From Nocardioides sp. HDW12B (lineage in GTDB: Bacteria; Actinomycetota; Actinomycetes; Propionibacteriales; Nocardioidaceae): 64,000 nucleotides of DNA. The translations under genes were made by a program, and so were the position numbers. The first letter of the stretch is position 1. Each line of letters begins with the position of its first letter. The notes under the pieces were generated by a model, which had not been told where the DNA came from, made no database searches, and saw only the letters and a list, made by a program, of their open reading frames with translations. Location: the NCBI RefSeq assembly GCF_011299595.1, contig NZ_CP049867.1:186001-250000 (forward strand), in the 5' to 3' direction. Below, in pieces: positions 31,595-40,428 of the stretch.

Positions 31595-32575
31595 ATGACC
31601 TCGTCCCGACCGCCCGGCGCCCCCGCGCGCCGTCCGGTCCGAGGCCGACGGCGCCCCCCGGCCCGCGTCTTCTGGGTGCGCCGCGTCGTCGCCCTCGCCC
31701 TGGTCGGCGCCCTCGTCTGGGCGTTCGTGGGTCTGGTCGGCATGCTCGACCTCTCCGCCGACGGCGAGACCGAGACGCCGCAGGCGACCACGGCCGGCGC
31801 GACGCCGTCGGCCACCCCGACCGTCGACCCCGACGCGGCTGCCGCAGCGGCGGAGCGGCGGGCCGCGGCGCGCGCCCTGCGCATCGTCGAGCGCGCCGAG
31901 AAGCGCGACGAGCTCGTCGAGCCCACCGGGCCGTGCGCCGACGGCGAGGTCGTCGTCACCCCCCAGGTCCCCGACGCCCACGCCGGCGCCGACATCACCG
32001 TCGAGCTCGAGCTGACCACCGAGGAGTCGGCGGCCTGCACCTTCGAGGTGGACCCCGACGACGTCTTCGTCACCATCAAGGACGACACCAGCACGATCTG
32101 GTCCAGCCAGCACTGCCCGGCGACGATGCCGACCGCCACCACGGTGCCGCGCCGCACCACCCCCGACACCGTCAGCTTCACCTGGAACGGCAAGGAGTCG
32201 ATGACCGGCTGCGCCGTCGACACCGACTGGGTGTTCCCCGGCGTCTACCAGATCACCGCCGTCGCCCGTGGCTCCGTCACCCCGGTCGAGACCCTGTTCG
32301 CGCTCGGCAAGCCCGAGCAGACGGAGCCGGCCGAGCCCGAGGAGACCGACGAGGACTCCGAGAGCACCGAGGACGCCGAGAGCTCCGAGGACGCCGCGGC
32401 CCGCGAGGACGAGGCCCGGGACGGGTCGACGAGCGACGAGCAGACGGCCGAGCCGGAGACCGAGGAGGAGGCCGCGGAGCGCCGCGAGGCCCGCCGCGAG
32501 GCGCTGCGCGAGGCCCGACGGCAGCAGCGCGAGGACCAGCGCGAGGACCAGCGCGCGGAGCGCGACGCCGGCTGA
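31595..32575 (+). CDS. membrane-anchored protein with extracytoplasmic domain and charged tail
   Basis: A 326-residue protein of unknown function. An Arg/Pro-rich start (RPPGAPARRPVRGRRRPPAR) precedes one membrane helix (VVALALVGALVWAFVGLVGM, about 31-50). After a Thr/Ala/Pro linker comes a beta-rich domain (about 105-240) with three or four Cys (TGPCADGE, AACTFEV, QHCPAT, GCAVDTD), resembling a small immunoglobulin-like extracytoplasmic fold. The last 90 residues are highly charged, first acidic with Ser (EDSESTEDAESSED), then alternating Glu/Arg (EARREALREARRQQRED). ATG 31595 is chosen because TACCGT lies 6 bp upstream. No family is recognised. Confidence 0.8.
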   Translation: MTSSRPPGAPARRPVRGRRRPPARVFWVRRVVALALVGALVWAFVGLVGMLDLSADGETETPQATTAGATPSATPTVDPDAAAAAAERRAAARALRIVERAEKRDELVEPTGPCADGEVVVTPQVPDAHAGADITVELELTTEESAACTFEVDPDDVFVTIKDDTSTIWSSQHCPATMPTATTVPRRTTPDTVSFTWNGKESMTGCAVDTDWVFPGVYQITAVARGSVTPVETLFALGKPEQTEPAEPEETDEDSESTEDAESSEDAAAREDEARDGSTSDEQTAEPETEEEAAERREARREALREARRQQREDQREDQRAERDAG

Positions 32576-32603
32576 GCCCGGTCAGGGACGTCGAGCCCGT
32601 GGC

Positions 32604-33689
32604 TCAGACGTAGCGCTCGAGGATGCTGGACTCGGCGAGCCGGGACAGTCCCTCGCGCACGCTGCGCGCGCGCAGCTCGCCCACGCCGTCGACGGCCTGG
32701 AGGTCGTCGATGCCGGCGCCGAGCAGCTTCTGCAGGCCCCCGAAGTGGTCGACGAGCCGCTCGACCACGGTGGCGGGCAGCCGGGGCACCTTCGCCAGCA
32801 GCCGGTAGCCGCGGGGGGCGACCGGGCTGTCGAGCATCTCGGTGCTGCCCAGGCCCAGGGCCGCGGCGACCGCACTGACGTCGACGAGGGTCGTCGCGTC
32901 GAGCTCCTGCATGTCGGTCAGCACCACCTCGTGAGCCCGGGCCTTCTTGCCGGCCGGCTGGTAGTCGCGCACGACGAGGAACCGGTCCTGGTCGACGCCG
33001 GTCACCAGCTCCTCGAGCTGCAGCGCCATCAGGCGGCCGTCGGTGCCGAGCTCGAGCACGTAGTCCTCGATCTCGCGGGCGATGCGGGCGACCATCTCGA
33101 GGCGCTGGGCCACGACGGCCACGTCCCGGACGGTGACGAGGTCCTCGATCTCGAGGGCCGACAGGGTGCTGGAGACCTCGTCGAGGCGCATCTTGTAGCG
33201 CTCGAGGGTCGCCAGCGCCTGGTTGGCCCGCGCCAGGATCGAGCCGGTGTCCTCGAGGACGTAGCGGCGCTCGCCGACGTACAGCGCGATGATCTGCATC
33301 GACTGCGACACCGAGATGACCGGGTAGCCGGTCATGCGGGCGACGCGGTCCGCGGTGCGGTGGCGGGTGCCGGTCTCCTCGGAGTGGATGGTCGCGTCGG
33401 GCATGAGGTGCACCGCGGCCCGGATGATGCGGGTGGCGTCGGCGTCGAGGATGATCGCGCCGTCCATCTTGGCCAGCTCGCGCAGACCGGTCGCCGAGAA
33501 GGGGACGTCGAGGCGGAAGCCGCCGCTGGAGATCGTGTCGATGGTGCGGTCGGTGCCCAGCACGATGAGGGCGCCGGTGCGACCCCGCAGGATCCGCTCC
33601 AGCCCGTCGCGCAGCTGGGTGCCGGGGGCGACCCCGGCCAGCACCGCGCGCAGGCGCTCGACGTCGTCGGGACGGTCGGGGGGTGCCAC
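32604..33689 (-). CDS. disA: DNA integrity-scanning diadenylate cyclase
   Basis: DisA scans DNA and makes c-di-AMP from two ATP; activity stops at branched DNA. The 361-residue protein has the DAC domain (about 1-150) with MDGAIILD (DGA motif) and GTRHRTADR (RHR motif), a helical spine, and a C-terminal helix-hairpin-helix DNA-binding domain ending in VDGVGELRARSVREGL. The GTG at 33689 is preceded by AGGAG on the minus strand. radA lies directly upstream on the same strand, the usual actinobacterial and Bacillus arrangement; RadA inhibits DisA in some species, so the pair links DNA repair with c-di-AMP signalling. Confidence 0.96.
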   Translation of the reverse strand: MAPPDRPDDVERLRAVLAGVAPGTQLRDGLERILRGRTGALIVLGTDRTIDTISSGGFRLDVPFSATGLRELAKMDGAIILDADATRIIRAAVHLMPDATIHSEETGTRHRTADRVARMTGYPVISVSQSMQIIALYVGERRYVLEDTGSILARANQALATLERYKMRLDEVSSTLSALEIEDLVTVRDVAVVAQRLEMVARIAREIEDYVLELGTDGRLMALQLEELVTGVDQDRFLVVRDYQPAGKKARAHEVVLTDMQELDATTLVDVSAVAAALGLGSTEMLDSPVAPRGYRLLAKVPRLPATVVERLVDHFGGLQKLLGAGIDDLQAVDGVGELRARSVREGLSRLAESSILERYV

Positions 33690-33741
33690 GGGCGCTCCTC
33701 GGTTCGCGGACGTGCGTCGGTCGTGGGCCGAGTCTAGAGCG

Positions 33742-35160
33742 TCAGGGTCGTCGCGAGGCGGAGACGGGGCCCGTCAGCTGGACGACCTGCAGCGCGCCGC
33801 GCAGATCCGGCGCCGCCGCGACCTCGAGACCGTCGACCCGCCGGCTGCCGATCTGTCCGGGCTCGGCGGAGACCAGCGCGAGCTTGAAGCCGATGCGGGC
33901 GGCCTCGGACAGCCGCCGGTCGAGCTCGGGCACCCGACGCAGCTCGCCGGCCAGGCCGATCTCGCCGATCGCGATCATGTCGGCCGGCAAGTGGAAGCCG
34001 CGCGCGGCGCTCGCGATCGCGAGTGCCATGGCGAGGTCGCCCGCCGGCTCCGAGACCCGGGCGCCGCCGACGGTGGAGGCGAAGACGTCCTGGCGCCCCA
34101 GCGCCAGGCCCTCCCGCGCCTCCAGCACGGCCAGCACCTGGGCGAAGCGGGCGGACTCGATGCCCGAGGACGTGCGGCGCGGGCGCTCCATCGGCGACGG
34201 GGCGACCAGGGCCTGGATCTCGGTGAGCAGCGGCCGCCGTCCCTCGAGGGTCACCGACACGCAGGTGCCCGGGACCGGTTGGTGGTGGCGCGAGACGAAC
34301 AACCCCGACGGGTCGACCACGGCGTTGATGCCGTCGCCGGACAGGTCGAAGCAACCGACCTCGTCGACCGGGCCGAAGCGGTTCTTCAGCGCCCGCACCA
34401 TCCGCAGCCGGGTGGAGCGCTCGCCCTCGAAGTGCAGCACCACGTCGACCATGTGCTCGAGGACCCGCGGCCCCGCGATGCCGCCGTCCTTGGTCACGTG
34501 GCCCACCAGGATGGTGGCCATCCCGCGGGTCTTGGCCTGGCGGACCAGGGCCGCGGTCACCTCCTTGACCTGGCTGATGCCTCCGGGCACCCCGGCGAGG
34601 CCGGGCGCGTCGATGGTCTGCACCGAGTCGACCACCAGCAGGTCGGGGCGCAGCTGCTCGACGTGGCCGAGCAGCACCCCGAGGTCGGTCTCGGCCGCCA
34701 GGTAGAGGTCGTGGTGGACCCCGCGGCACCGGTCCGCGCGCAGACGCACCTGCGCGGCGGACTCCTCCCCGGAGACGTAGAGGACCCGCCGGCCGCTGCG
34801 CGCCGTCCGGGCGGCCACGTCGAGGAGCAGGGTGGACTTGCCGACGCCGGGCTCGCCGGCCAGCAGGATGACCGCACCCGGCACCAGGCCGCCGCCGAGC
34901 ACGCGGTCGAGCTCCTCGACCCCGCAGCTGGTCGCCTGGGACTCCTCGATGGGCACCTGCCCGATCGGGACGGCCGGCGTGACGGGGGTGGTGGCGGCCG
35001 GCGCGGTGCTCTCGCCGCCACCGGCGGTGCGGACCTCGGCCATGCTGCCCCAGGCCTGGCAGTCGTGGCAGCGACCCACCCACTTGGCCGTCTCCCAGCC
35101 GCACTCGGAACAGGTGAAGACGCTGCGGACGCGCGGGGCACGGGCGGTGGAGCGAGTCAT
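33742..35160 (-). CDS. radA: DNA repair protein RadA
   Basis: RadA is a RecA-like ATPase that drives branch migration during recombination repair. The 472-residue protein has an N-terminal zinc finger (FTCSECGWETAKWVGRC, then CHDC), Walker A GEPGVGKST, Walker B LLVVDSVQT, the RadA-specific KNRFG motif, and a C-terminal Lon-protease-like domain with the DVFASTVGGARVSEPAGDLA stretch. The ATG at 35160 (MTRSTARAPRV) is preferred, since TACCGT lies 7 bp upstream and the longer frame to 35235 is non-conserved. disA follows 52 bp downstream on the same strand. Confidence 0.96.
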   Translation of the reverse strand: MTRSTARAPRVRSVFTCSECGWETAKWVGRCHDCQAWGSMAEVRTAGGGESTAPAATTPVTPAVPIGQVPIEESQATSCGVEELDRVLGGGLVPGAVILLAGEPGVGKSTLLLDVAARTARSGRRVLYVSGEESAAQVRLRADRCRGVHHDLYLAAETDLGVLLGHVEQLRPDLLVVDSVQTIDAPGLAGVPGGISQVKEVTAALVRQAKTRGMATILVGHVTKDGGIAGPRVLEHMVDVVLHFEGERSTRLRMVRALKNRFGPVDEVGCFDLSGDGINAVVDPSGLFVSRHHQPVPGTCVSVTLEGRRPLLTEIQALVAPSPMERPRRTSSGIESARFAQVLAVLEAREGLALGRQDVFASTVGGARVSEPAGDLAMALAIASAARGFHLPADMIAIGEIGLAGELRRVPELDRRLSEAARIGFKLALVSAEPGQIGSRRVDGLEVAAAPDLRGALQVVQLTGPVSASRRP

Positions 35161-35167
35161 GACAGGC

Positions 35168-35173
35168 ACGGTA
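35168..35173 (-). promoter_or_regulatory. leaderless -10 box of radA
   Basis: Minus-strand TACCGT (35173 to 35168) lies 7 bp before the radA ATG. No ribosome-binding site is present. Confidence 0.5.
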
Positions 35174-35290
35174 GGCGAGGGCTCCGACAGTGCTGGTACG
35201 GCGCTCCGCCGCGACGGGTCGACGACAGGTAGCATGAGCGGGTTGGAACGATCCAGACGCCGTGCAGGGTCTGCTCACGGGAGGACAGCA

Positions 35291-36316
35291 ATGCCGGGAC
35301 GACACCGCCCCGTGGCCACGCTGGCCACCGTCGCGGCCGCGGCCGGCGTCTCGCGGCAGACGGTCTCGAACGCGCTGAACAGCCCCGAGCTGCTGCGCCC
35401 CGACACCCTCGAGCGGGTGCAGACCGCGATCGAGACCCTCGGCTACACGCCGAACCGGGCCGCCCGCAACCTGCGCACCCGCACCTCCCACCTCGTCGGG
35501 CTGCGCCTCGAGCCGGCCGTCGAGGGCACCGCGTCGGGCCTGATGGACCGCTTCCTGCACTCGCTGGTCGAGTCGTGCAAGGAGGCCGGCCTCCACATCC
35601 TGCTGTTCACGGCCGAGGACGTGAGCGACCCGCTCGACGGCTACGACGCGCTGCTGCGCTCGGCGGCCGTGGACGCGTTCCTCGTCACCGACACCTACCG
35701 CGGCAACCCGCAGGCGCAGTGGCTCGAGGAGCGCCAGGTGCCGTTCGTGTCCTTCGGACGCCCGTGGGAGGAGCCCTCCGCGTCCCACCCGTGGGTCGAC
35801 GTCGACGGCCGGGCCGGGGTCATGCTCGCCGTCGACCACCTCGCCGACCGTGGTCACGAGCGCATCGCCTGGGTCGGGTGGCAGAAGTCGTCGTACATCG
35901 GGGAGGACCGCCGCAGCGGGTGGGTCGACCGCATGCACGAGCGCGGGCTGTCGACCACGCGGCTGAGCGCGCGTGGCGAGGACACCATCGAGTTCGGCCG
36001 GCGCGCCGCGCACGCCATGCTCGACTCCGACCAGCCCTCGGCCTTCGTGTGCTGCAGCGACACCATCGCCATGGGGGTGCTGCAGGCCATCAACGAGCGC
36101 GGGCGACAGGCGGGACCGCACGACCTCTCGCTCGTCGGCTTCGACGACTCGCTCGCCGCGCAGGTCGTGCCGCCGGGGCTGACGTCGGTGCGCCAGCCGC
36201 TCGAGGAGGTCGCGGTCCAGATCGTGCGGCTGCTCGAGGACCGCCTCGTCATGCGGTCGATCGAGGACGCCCACGTCATCCTCACCCCCGAGCTCCGCCT
36301 GCGCGCCAGCTCCTGA
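35291..36316 (+). CDS. LacI-family transcriptional regulator
   Basis: A 341-residue regulator with a LacI helix-turn-helix (about 9-55: ATLATVAAAAGVSRQTVSNA, then ELLRPDTLERVQTAIETLGY and TPNRAARNL) and a periplasmic-binding-like effector domain (LRLEPAVEG, VSFGRPWEE, WVDVDGRAGVMLAVDHLADR, FVCCSDTIAMGVL, SLVGFDDSLAA). Members usually sense a sugar and control adjacent transport or catabolic genes, but no carbohydrate operon adjoins this one, so its targets lie elsewhere. The ATG at 35291 has GGGAGGA 5 bp upstream. It is divergent from radA. Confidence 0.92.
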   Translation: MPGRHRPVATLATVAAAAGVSRQTVSNALNSPELLRPDTLERVQTAIETLGYTPNRAARNLRTRTSHLVGLRLEPAVEGTASGLMDRFLHSLVESCKEAGLHILLFTAEDVSDPLDGYDALLRSAAVDAFLVTDTYRGNPQAQWLEERQVPFVSFGRPWEEPSASHPWVDVDGRAGVMLAVDHLADRGHERIAWVGWQKSSYIGEDRRSGWVDRMHERGLSTTRLSARGEDTIEFGRRAAHAMLDSDQPSAFVCCSDTIAMGVLQAINERGRQAGPHDLSLVGFDDSLAAQVVPPGLTSVRQPLEEVAVQIVRLLEDRLVMRSIEDAHVILTPELRLRASS

Positions 36317-36343
36317 GCTTCCCGGCCGACGCGGGCGGGTTGG

Positions 36344-37045
36344 TCAGGCGCGGCGCCACCAGAGGTTGACGGCGTAGTCGATCTCGAGGCCGGCGGAGGC
36401 CGGGTGCTCGACCAGCGCTGCCTCGGCGGTGGCGGGGTCGAGCTCGATGCGCACGACCTGCTCGAGGTCGGCCCGCGTCTCGAAGCGCCAGGCGATCGTG
36501 AGGGGCTCGCGCTCCCAGCCCTGTGCCGACCAGAAGCGCTCGACCGCGGCCGGGTCGACGCTCGGGTAGCCCCGCCGGAACCACCGGCCGAAGGTCGACC
36601 GGGTGCCGTCGTTGTCGACGACGAACGCCGTGCCACCCCGGCGCAGCACGCGCGTGAGCTCGCGCAGCCCCGGCTCGCAGCCCGGTCCGAAGAAGTACGA
36701 CCAGCGCGCGTGGGTGACGTCGACCGAGGCGTCGGGCAGCGGCAGCGCCTGGGCGGTGCCGGCGCGCACCTCGACCTTGTCGAGCCGGCGGGTGCGCCGC
36801 GCCGCGAGGGCCACCAGCGGCGGGTGCGGCTCGACCCCGACGACGTGCCGCGCGGTGGCGGCGAAGCGGGGCAGGTGGAAGCCGGAGCCGCAGCCGACGT
36901 CGAGGACGTCGCGCCCGGCCCAGTCGGCGATCGACCGCATCGCGGTCTCGATGACGCCGTCGGGGTCGCAGGCCCGGTTCTCCAGCTCGTACGTCGCGGT
37001 GTGGTGCCAGATGTTGGGGGAGGGGACCACCCCGTCGCCGCTCAC
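36344..37045 (-). CDS. class I SAM-dependent methyltransferase
   Basis: A 233-residue methyltransferase with the class I Rossmann fold: DVLDVGCGSGFHLPRFA (motif I, about 45-61), VVGVEPHPPLVAL (motif II acidic end), GTAQALPLPDASVDVTHARW, and LRELTRVLRRGGTAFVV (motif IV/post). It resembles UbiE/ArsM-type small-molecule methyltransferases (Methyltransf_11), but the substrate cannot be inferred. The GTG at 37045 is the apparent start. It converges with the LacI gene, and the VOC-protein gene is the next gene upstream on the same strand, 20 bp away, so the two may be co-transcribed. Confidence 0.88.
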   Translation of the reverse strand: MSGDGVVPSPNIWHHTATYELENRACDPDGVIETAMRSIADWAGRDVLDVGCGSGFHLPRFAATARHVVGVEPHPPLVALAARRTRRLDKVEVRAGTAQALPLPDASVDVTHARWSYFFGPGCEPGLRELTRVLRRGGTAFVVDNDGTRSTFGRWFRRGYPSVDPAAVERFWSAQGWEREPLTIAWRFETRADLEQVVRIELDPATAEAALVEHPASAGLEIDYAVNLWWRRA

Positions 37046-37064
37046 GCGGCCCGACCCGTCGACG

Positions 37065-37703
37065 TCAGATGCGGACGGGGCCGGCGGGGGTGCTGAACTT
37101 CGCCGCCACGAGACCGGGGGTGCCGTTGCGCCCGACCCAGTCGACCTTGACGTCCTCGAGCGGACCCTCGACCGGACGGCCGAGCCACTCGCTCACGCGG
37201 TTGGGGTCTCCGGCGATCTCCAGGCACTCCAGGTGCACCCGGTCCGAGCACCCGAGGCTCGGGTGGTCCTCGGCGTAGTTCTCCCACTGCACGAAGAACG
37301 GCAGCTGCGGGTCGGACTGCAGGCCCTTGACGCCGATCTGCTTCCAGCGCAGCTCGTGGCCGTCCGGCCGGTAGCGGTTGCCCTGCACGGCCTCGCGGCC
37401 CAGGCGCTCCTCGAGCGGGGCGACGTCGGAGACGGCGATCACCCACCCGAGCCAGCCGCCGCCCAGCTCGGAGCGCGCACGCACGGCCTGGCCGAAGGGA
37501 GCCTTGTCGGAGGCGGGGTGGTCGAGGCACTCGACCACCTCGACGTAGGTGCCCGCGCTGAGCGGCAGCACCATGTTGCGGGTCCCGAAGCGGGGGTGGA
37601 TCCCGCCGTCCAGGAACGGTTCACCGAGCAGGTCCCCCAGCCGACGTGCGGTGCTGGCGAGCCCATCCGGTCCGGCGGCGTACGAGAGATGGTCCAGGCG
37701 CAT
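37065..37703 (-). CDS. VOC (glyoxalase-like) superfamily protein
   Basis: A 212-residue protein starting MRLDHLSYAAGP, the beginning of a vicinal-oxygen-chelate beta-alpha-beta-beta-beta module. It then shows GGIHPRFGTRNMVLPLSAGT and VEVVECLDHP in the first half and a second module near GHELRWKQIGVKG and PFFVQWENY. The first-module HPRFGTRN and VECLDHP residues match glyoxalase-like domain proteins (Glyoxalase_3-like) rather than true glyoxalase I. The metal ligands are not fully evident, so activity is uncertain. The ATG at 37703 is the first Met of the conserved N-terminus. It is probably expressed together with the methyltransferase gene. Confidence 0.82.
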   Translation of the reverse strand: MRLDHLSYAAGPDGLASTARRLGDLLGEPFLDGGIHPRFGTRNMVLPLSAGTYVEVVECLDHPASDKAPFGQAVRARSELGGGWLGWVIAVSDVAPLEERLGREAVQGNRYRPDGHELRWKQIGVKGLQSDPQLPFFVQWENYAEDHPSLGCSDRVHLECLEIAGDPNRVSEWLGRPVEGPLEDVKVDWVGRNGTPGLVAAKFSTPAGPVRI

Positions 37704-37801
37704 TCCGTCATTGTGGACCGACCGCCGCGGGCCCGGAACAGCGGGGTCGGGCAAGTCCGCGACCGGAGGGCCGACGCCTGCGACCCCGCCCGCCGGGTGG
37801 T

Positions 37802-38554
37802 TCAGCGGGTGAGACGGTCCCGGCTCGCAGGGTGGATGGCCAGGGCGCTGCGCGAGCGCAGGTGGGTCGCGCAGTGCTGCGCCAGCTCGTCGTACGCCGC
37901 CGCGCCCATCAGCTCGGTGAGCTCGGTGGCGTTGGTGACGTAGACCGCCTCGGCGGCGACGTGGGCCTCGGTGTTGCCCGAGCAGTACCAGTCGAGGTCG
38001 TGACCGCCGGGTCCCCAGCCGGAGCGCTGGTACTCCGCGATCGTGATCTCCAGGTAGCTCGTGTCGTCGGGCAGCTCGACGGTGCGGTAGGTGCGTCGGA
38101 TCGGCAGCTGCCAGCAGACGTCGGGCTTGGTCGCGACGAAGTGCTGGCCGGTGCGCAGCGCCAGCCCGTGCAGCGCGCAGCCGGCGCCGGCGGGGAACCC
38201 CGGACGGTTGAGGAAGACGCAGGCGCCGTCGACCACGCGGGTCTTGCGCTCGCCGTCGTCGTCGGTCTCGACCCAGCGCTTGCGGCCCTTCGGGCGCAGC
38301 TGCCAGTCGGCGTCGGTGAGCTGCTCGACCTGGGCCGCCACCCGGGCCTCGTCGGCCTCGTCGCTGAAGTGGGCGCCGAGCGTGCAGCAGCCGTCGTCGG
38401 GCCGGTCGGCGTAGATGCCCTGGCAGCCGTTGCCGAAGATGCACGACCAGCTCGAGGTCAGCCACGTGAGGTCGCAGCGGAAGACCTGCTCGGCGTCGTC
38501 GGGGTCGGCGAACTCGACCCACGCGCGGGGGAAGACCGGATCGACCTCTGGCAC
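37802..38554 (-). CDS. cysteine-rich protein, possible metal or Fe-S binding
   Basis: A 250-residue protein of unknown function with about ten Cys. The N-terminal third has [20 protein letters not shown] and [10 protein letters not shown], followed by [28 protein letters not shown] and DWYCSGN. The grouping of Cys with a C-A-L-H-G stretch recalls the DUF3109/YkgJ group of zinc- or Fe-S-cluster proteins, but I do not assign the family firmly. GTG at 38554 is chosen because minus-strand TAGGCT lies 7 bp upstream; the upstream open frame is antisense to ppx. Divergent from ppx, with 75 bp between them holding two leaderless promoters back to back. Confidence 0.75.
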   Translation of the reverse strand: MPEVDPVFPRAWVEFADPDDAEQVFRCDLTWLTSSWSCIFGNGCQGIYADRPDDGCCTLGAHFSDEADEARVAAQVEQLTDADWQLRPKGRKRWVETDDDGERKTRVVDGACVFLNRPGFPAGAGCALHGLALRTGQHFVATKPDVCWQLPIRRTYRTVELPDDTSYLEITIAEYQRSGWGPGGHDLDWYCSGNTEAHVAAEAVYVTNATELTELMGAAAYDELAQHCATHLRSRSALAIHPASRDRLTR

Positions 38555-38561
38555 GGCCGTG

Positions 38562-38567
38562 AGCCTA
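38562..38567 (-). promoter_or_regulatory. leaderless -10 box of the cysteine-rich protein gene
   Basis: Minus-strand TAGGCT (38567 to 38562) lies 7 bp before the GTG at 38554. Confidence 0.5.
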
Positions 38568-38617
38568 GCCCCCTGGGTGTCTGGACCGTTGCGGCCGGGC
38601 CGCGCCCCCGCGCACGC

Positions 38618-38623
38618 TAGGTT
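38618..38623 (+). promoter_or_regulatory. leaderless -10 box of ppx
   Basis: TAGGTT lies 6 bp before the GTG at 38630. Confidence 0.5.
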
Positions 38624-38629
38624 GAGGGG

Positions 38630-39565
38630 GTGCGCCTCGGGGTCCTCGACATCGGGTCCAACACCGGACATCTCCTGGTGGTGGACGCTGCCGGCGGTGC
38701 CGCACCCCTGCCGGCCTACTCCTTCAAGGAGCCGCTGCGACTCGCCGAGCACCTCGACGACGACGGCGCGATGACCCAGAAGGGCATCGCCGCGCTGGTC
38801 GACTTCGTCGGGTCCGCCCTCGACGTCGCGGAGAGCAAGGGCTGCGAGGACATGTACGCCTTCGCGACCTCGGCCACCCGCGACTCCGCCAACTCCGACG
38901 AGGTCCTCGACGCCGTCAAGGACGAGACCGGGGTCGAGCTCGAGGTGCTCCCCGGTGACGACGAGGCCCGGCTGACGTTCCTCGCCGTACGCCGCTGGTT
39001 CGGGTGGTCCTCGGGACGGCTGCTCGTGTTCGACATCGGCGGCGGCTCGCTGGAGATCGCGACCGGTCAGGACGAGAACCCCGACGTCGTGCAGTCGCTG
39101 CCGCTCGGGGCCGGACGGCTGACCCGCGGCCTGCTGACCGAGGACCCGCCGGAGGCCAAGACCGTCCGCAAGCTGCGCAAGAGCATCCGCGCCGACCTGG
39201 CCCGCGAGGCCGGGAAGGTGCTGCGCGCCGGCGAGCCGCAGCACGCGGTGGCGACGTCCAAGACGTTCCGGTCGCTGGCCCGCATCTGCGGCGCCGCGCC
39301 GTCGGGCGAGGGCATGTTCGTCCGCCGCACGCTGAGCGCCGAGACGCTGCGCGAAAAGCTCGACGACCTGCTGGCCATGGACGACGACGCGCGCCAGGAG
39401 CTGCCCGGGGTCTCCCCGCGACGCTCGCGCCAGCTGGTCGCCGGCGCGCTGGTGGCCGACGCGGTCATGGACATCTTCGGCGTCGAGGAGCTCGAGATCT
39501 GCCCCTGGGCGCTGCGTGAGGGCGTCATCCTCGAGCGGCTCGACGAGCTCAGCATCCTCGGCTGA
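38630..39565 (+). CDS. ppx: Ppx/GppA-family exopolyphosphatase
   Basis: A 311-residue ASKHA-fold phosphatase that hydrolyses polyphosphate or the pppGpp terminal phosphate. Motifs are [17 protein letters not shown] (phosphate 1), [27 protein letters not shown] (phosphate 2) and [14 protein letters not shown]. It is the short single-module type found in actinobacteria (two paralogues in Mycobacterium), without the HD-like C-terminal domain of the E. coli enzyme. Which substrate it prefers cannot be read from sequence. The next gene starts five bases after its stop, so it is the first gene of a three-gene run with two sugar-type enzymes. Confidence 0.92.
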   Translation: MRLGVLDIGSNTGHLLVVDAAGGAAPLPAYSFKEPLRLAEHLDDDGAMTQKGIAALVDFVGSALDVAESKGCEDMYAFATSATRDSANSDEVLDAVKDETGVELEVLPGDDEARLTFLAVRRWFGWSSGRLLVFDIGGGSLEIATGQDENPDVVQSLPLGAGRLTRGLLTEDPPEAKTVRKLRKSIRADLAREAGKVLRAGEPQHAVATSKTFRSLARICGAAPSGEGMFVRRTLSAETLREKLDDLLAMDDDARQELPGVSPRRSRQLVAGALVADAVMDIFGVEELEICPWALREGVILERLDELSILG

Positions 39566-39570
39566 CGGCG

Positions 39571-40428
39571 GTGACGGTGTCCAGCGGCGAGGGCCCGACG
39601 ACGGGGACGGACGGCCTCCTCGGTCCCGAGATCAAGGTCGCGCTCTCGACCGCCTCGGTCTACCCGGAGTCGACGGCGGCGGGGTTCGAGATGGCGGTGC
39701 GGCTCGGCTTCGACGCCGTCGAGGTGATGGTGGGCGTCGACGAGACCAGCCAGGACCTCGACCAGGTCGCCCACCTCGCGGAGTACCACCGGATCCCGGT
39801 GTGCGCGGTCCACGCCCCCTGCCTGCTGCTCACCCAACGGGTCTGGGGGCTCGACCCCTGGGGCAAGCTCGAGACCAGCACCGAGATGGCCCGACGGGTG
39901 GGCGCCGACGTCGTCGTCGTGCACCCGCCGTTCCGCTGGCAGCGCGACTACGCCCGCGGCTTCGTCGAGGGGGTGGCGATGATGGAGGAGCGGACCGGCG
40001 TGCGGATCGCGGTGGAGAACATGTACCCGTGGCGCACGCGACGCCGCGAGACCGAGGTCTACGCGCCGGACTGGGACGTCACCGGCTCGGCGTACGCCAC
40101 CACGCGGCACACGACCCTCGACGTGTCGCACGCCTCCACCGCCCAGCAGGACTCCCTCGAGCTGGCCCGCGCGCTCGGCGACCGGCTGCGGCACATCCAC
40201 CTGACCGACGGGTCGGGCAGCGCCAAGGACGAGCACCTCGTGCCGGGCCGCGGCACCCAGCCGGTGGCGGCGATGCTCGAGCACGTCGCCGGCTCCGGCT
40301 TCGACGGCCACGTCGTGCTGGAGATCAACACCCGCCGCTCCGGCGGACGCCGTCAGCGGGAGACCGACCTCATCGAGGGCCTCGCCTTCGCCCGCCTCCA
40401 CCTCTCGCCCCGGCCGGCACCGGCATGA
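39571..40428 (+). CDS. sugar phosphate isomerase/epimerase-like TIM barrel
   Basis: A 285-residue protein of the xylose-isomerase-like TIM-barrel (AP endonuclease 2) family. Visible barrel segments are [87 protein letters not shown] and [10 protein letters not shown]. Metal-binding Glu, Asp and His are in place (VEN, DVSH, HLTD). The GTG at 39571 comes directly after ppx, and the stop overlaps the epimerase gene by ATGA. The ppx, TIM-barrel, then proC order is common in actinobacteria, but the substrate is unknown. Confidence 0.88.
   Translation: MTVSSGEGPTTGTDGLLGPEIKVALSTASVYPESTAAGFEMAVRLGFDAVEVMVGVDETSQDLDQVAHLAEYHRIPVCAVHAPCLLLTQRVWGLDPWGKLETSTEMARRVGADVVVVHPPFRWQRDYARGFVEGVAMMEERTGVRIAVENMYPWRTRRRETEVYAPDWDVTGSAYATTRHTTLDVSHASTAQQDSLELARALGDRLRHIHLTDGSGSAKDEHLVPGRGTQPVAAMLEHVAGSGFDGHVVLEINTRRSGGRRQRETDLIEGLAFARLHLSPRPAPA

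Noticed and set aside
33734-36274. An 846-codon minus-strand frame spanning the LacI gene and radA.
   Set aside because: It runs antisense through the LacI regulator and out of frame through radA; both real genes show complete family motifs in other frames.
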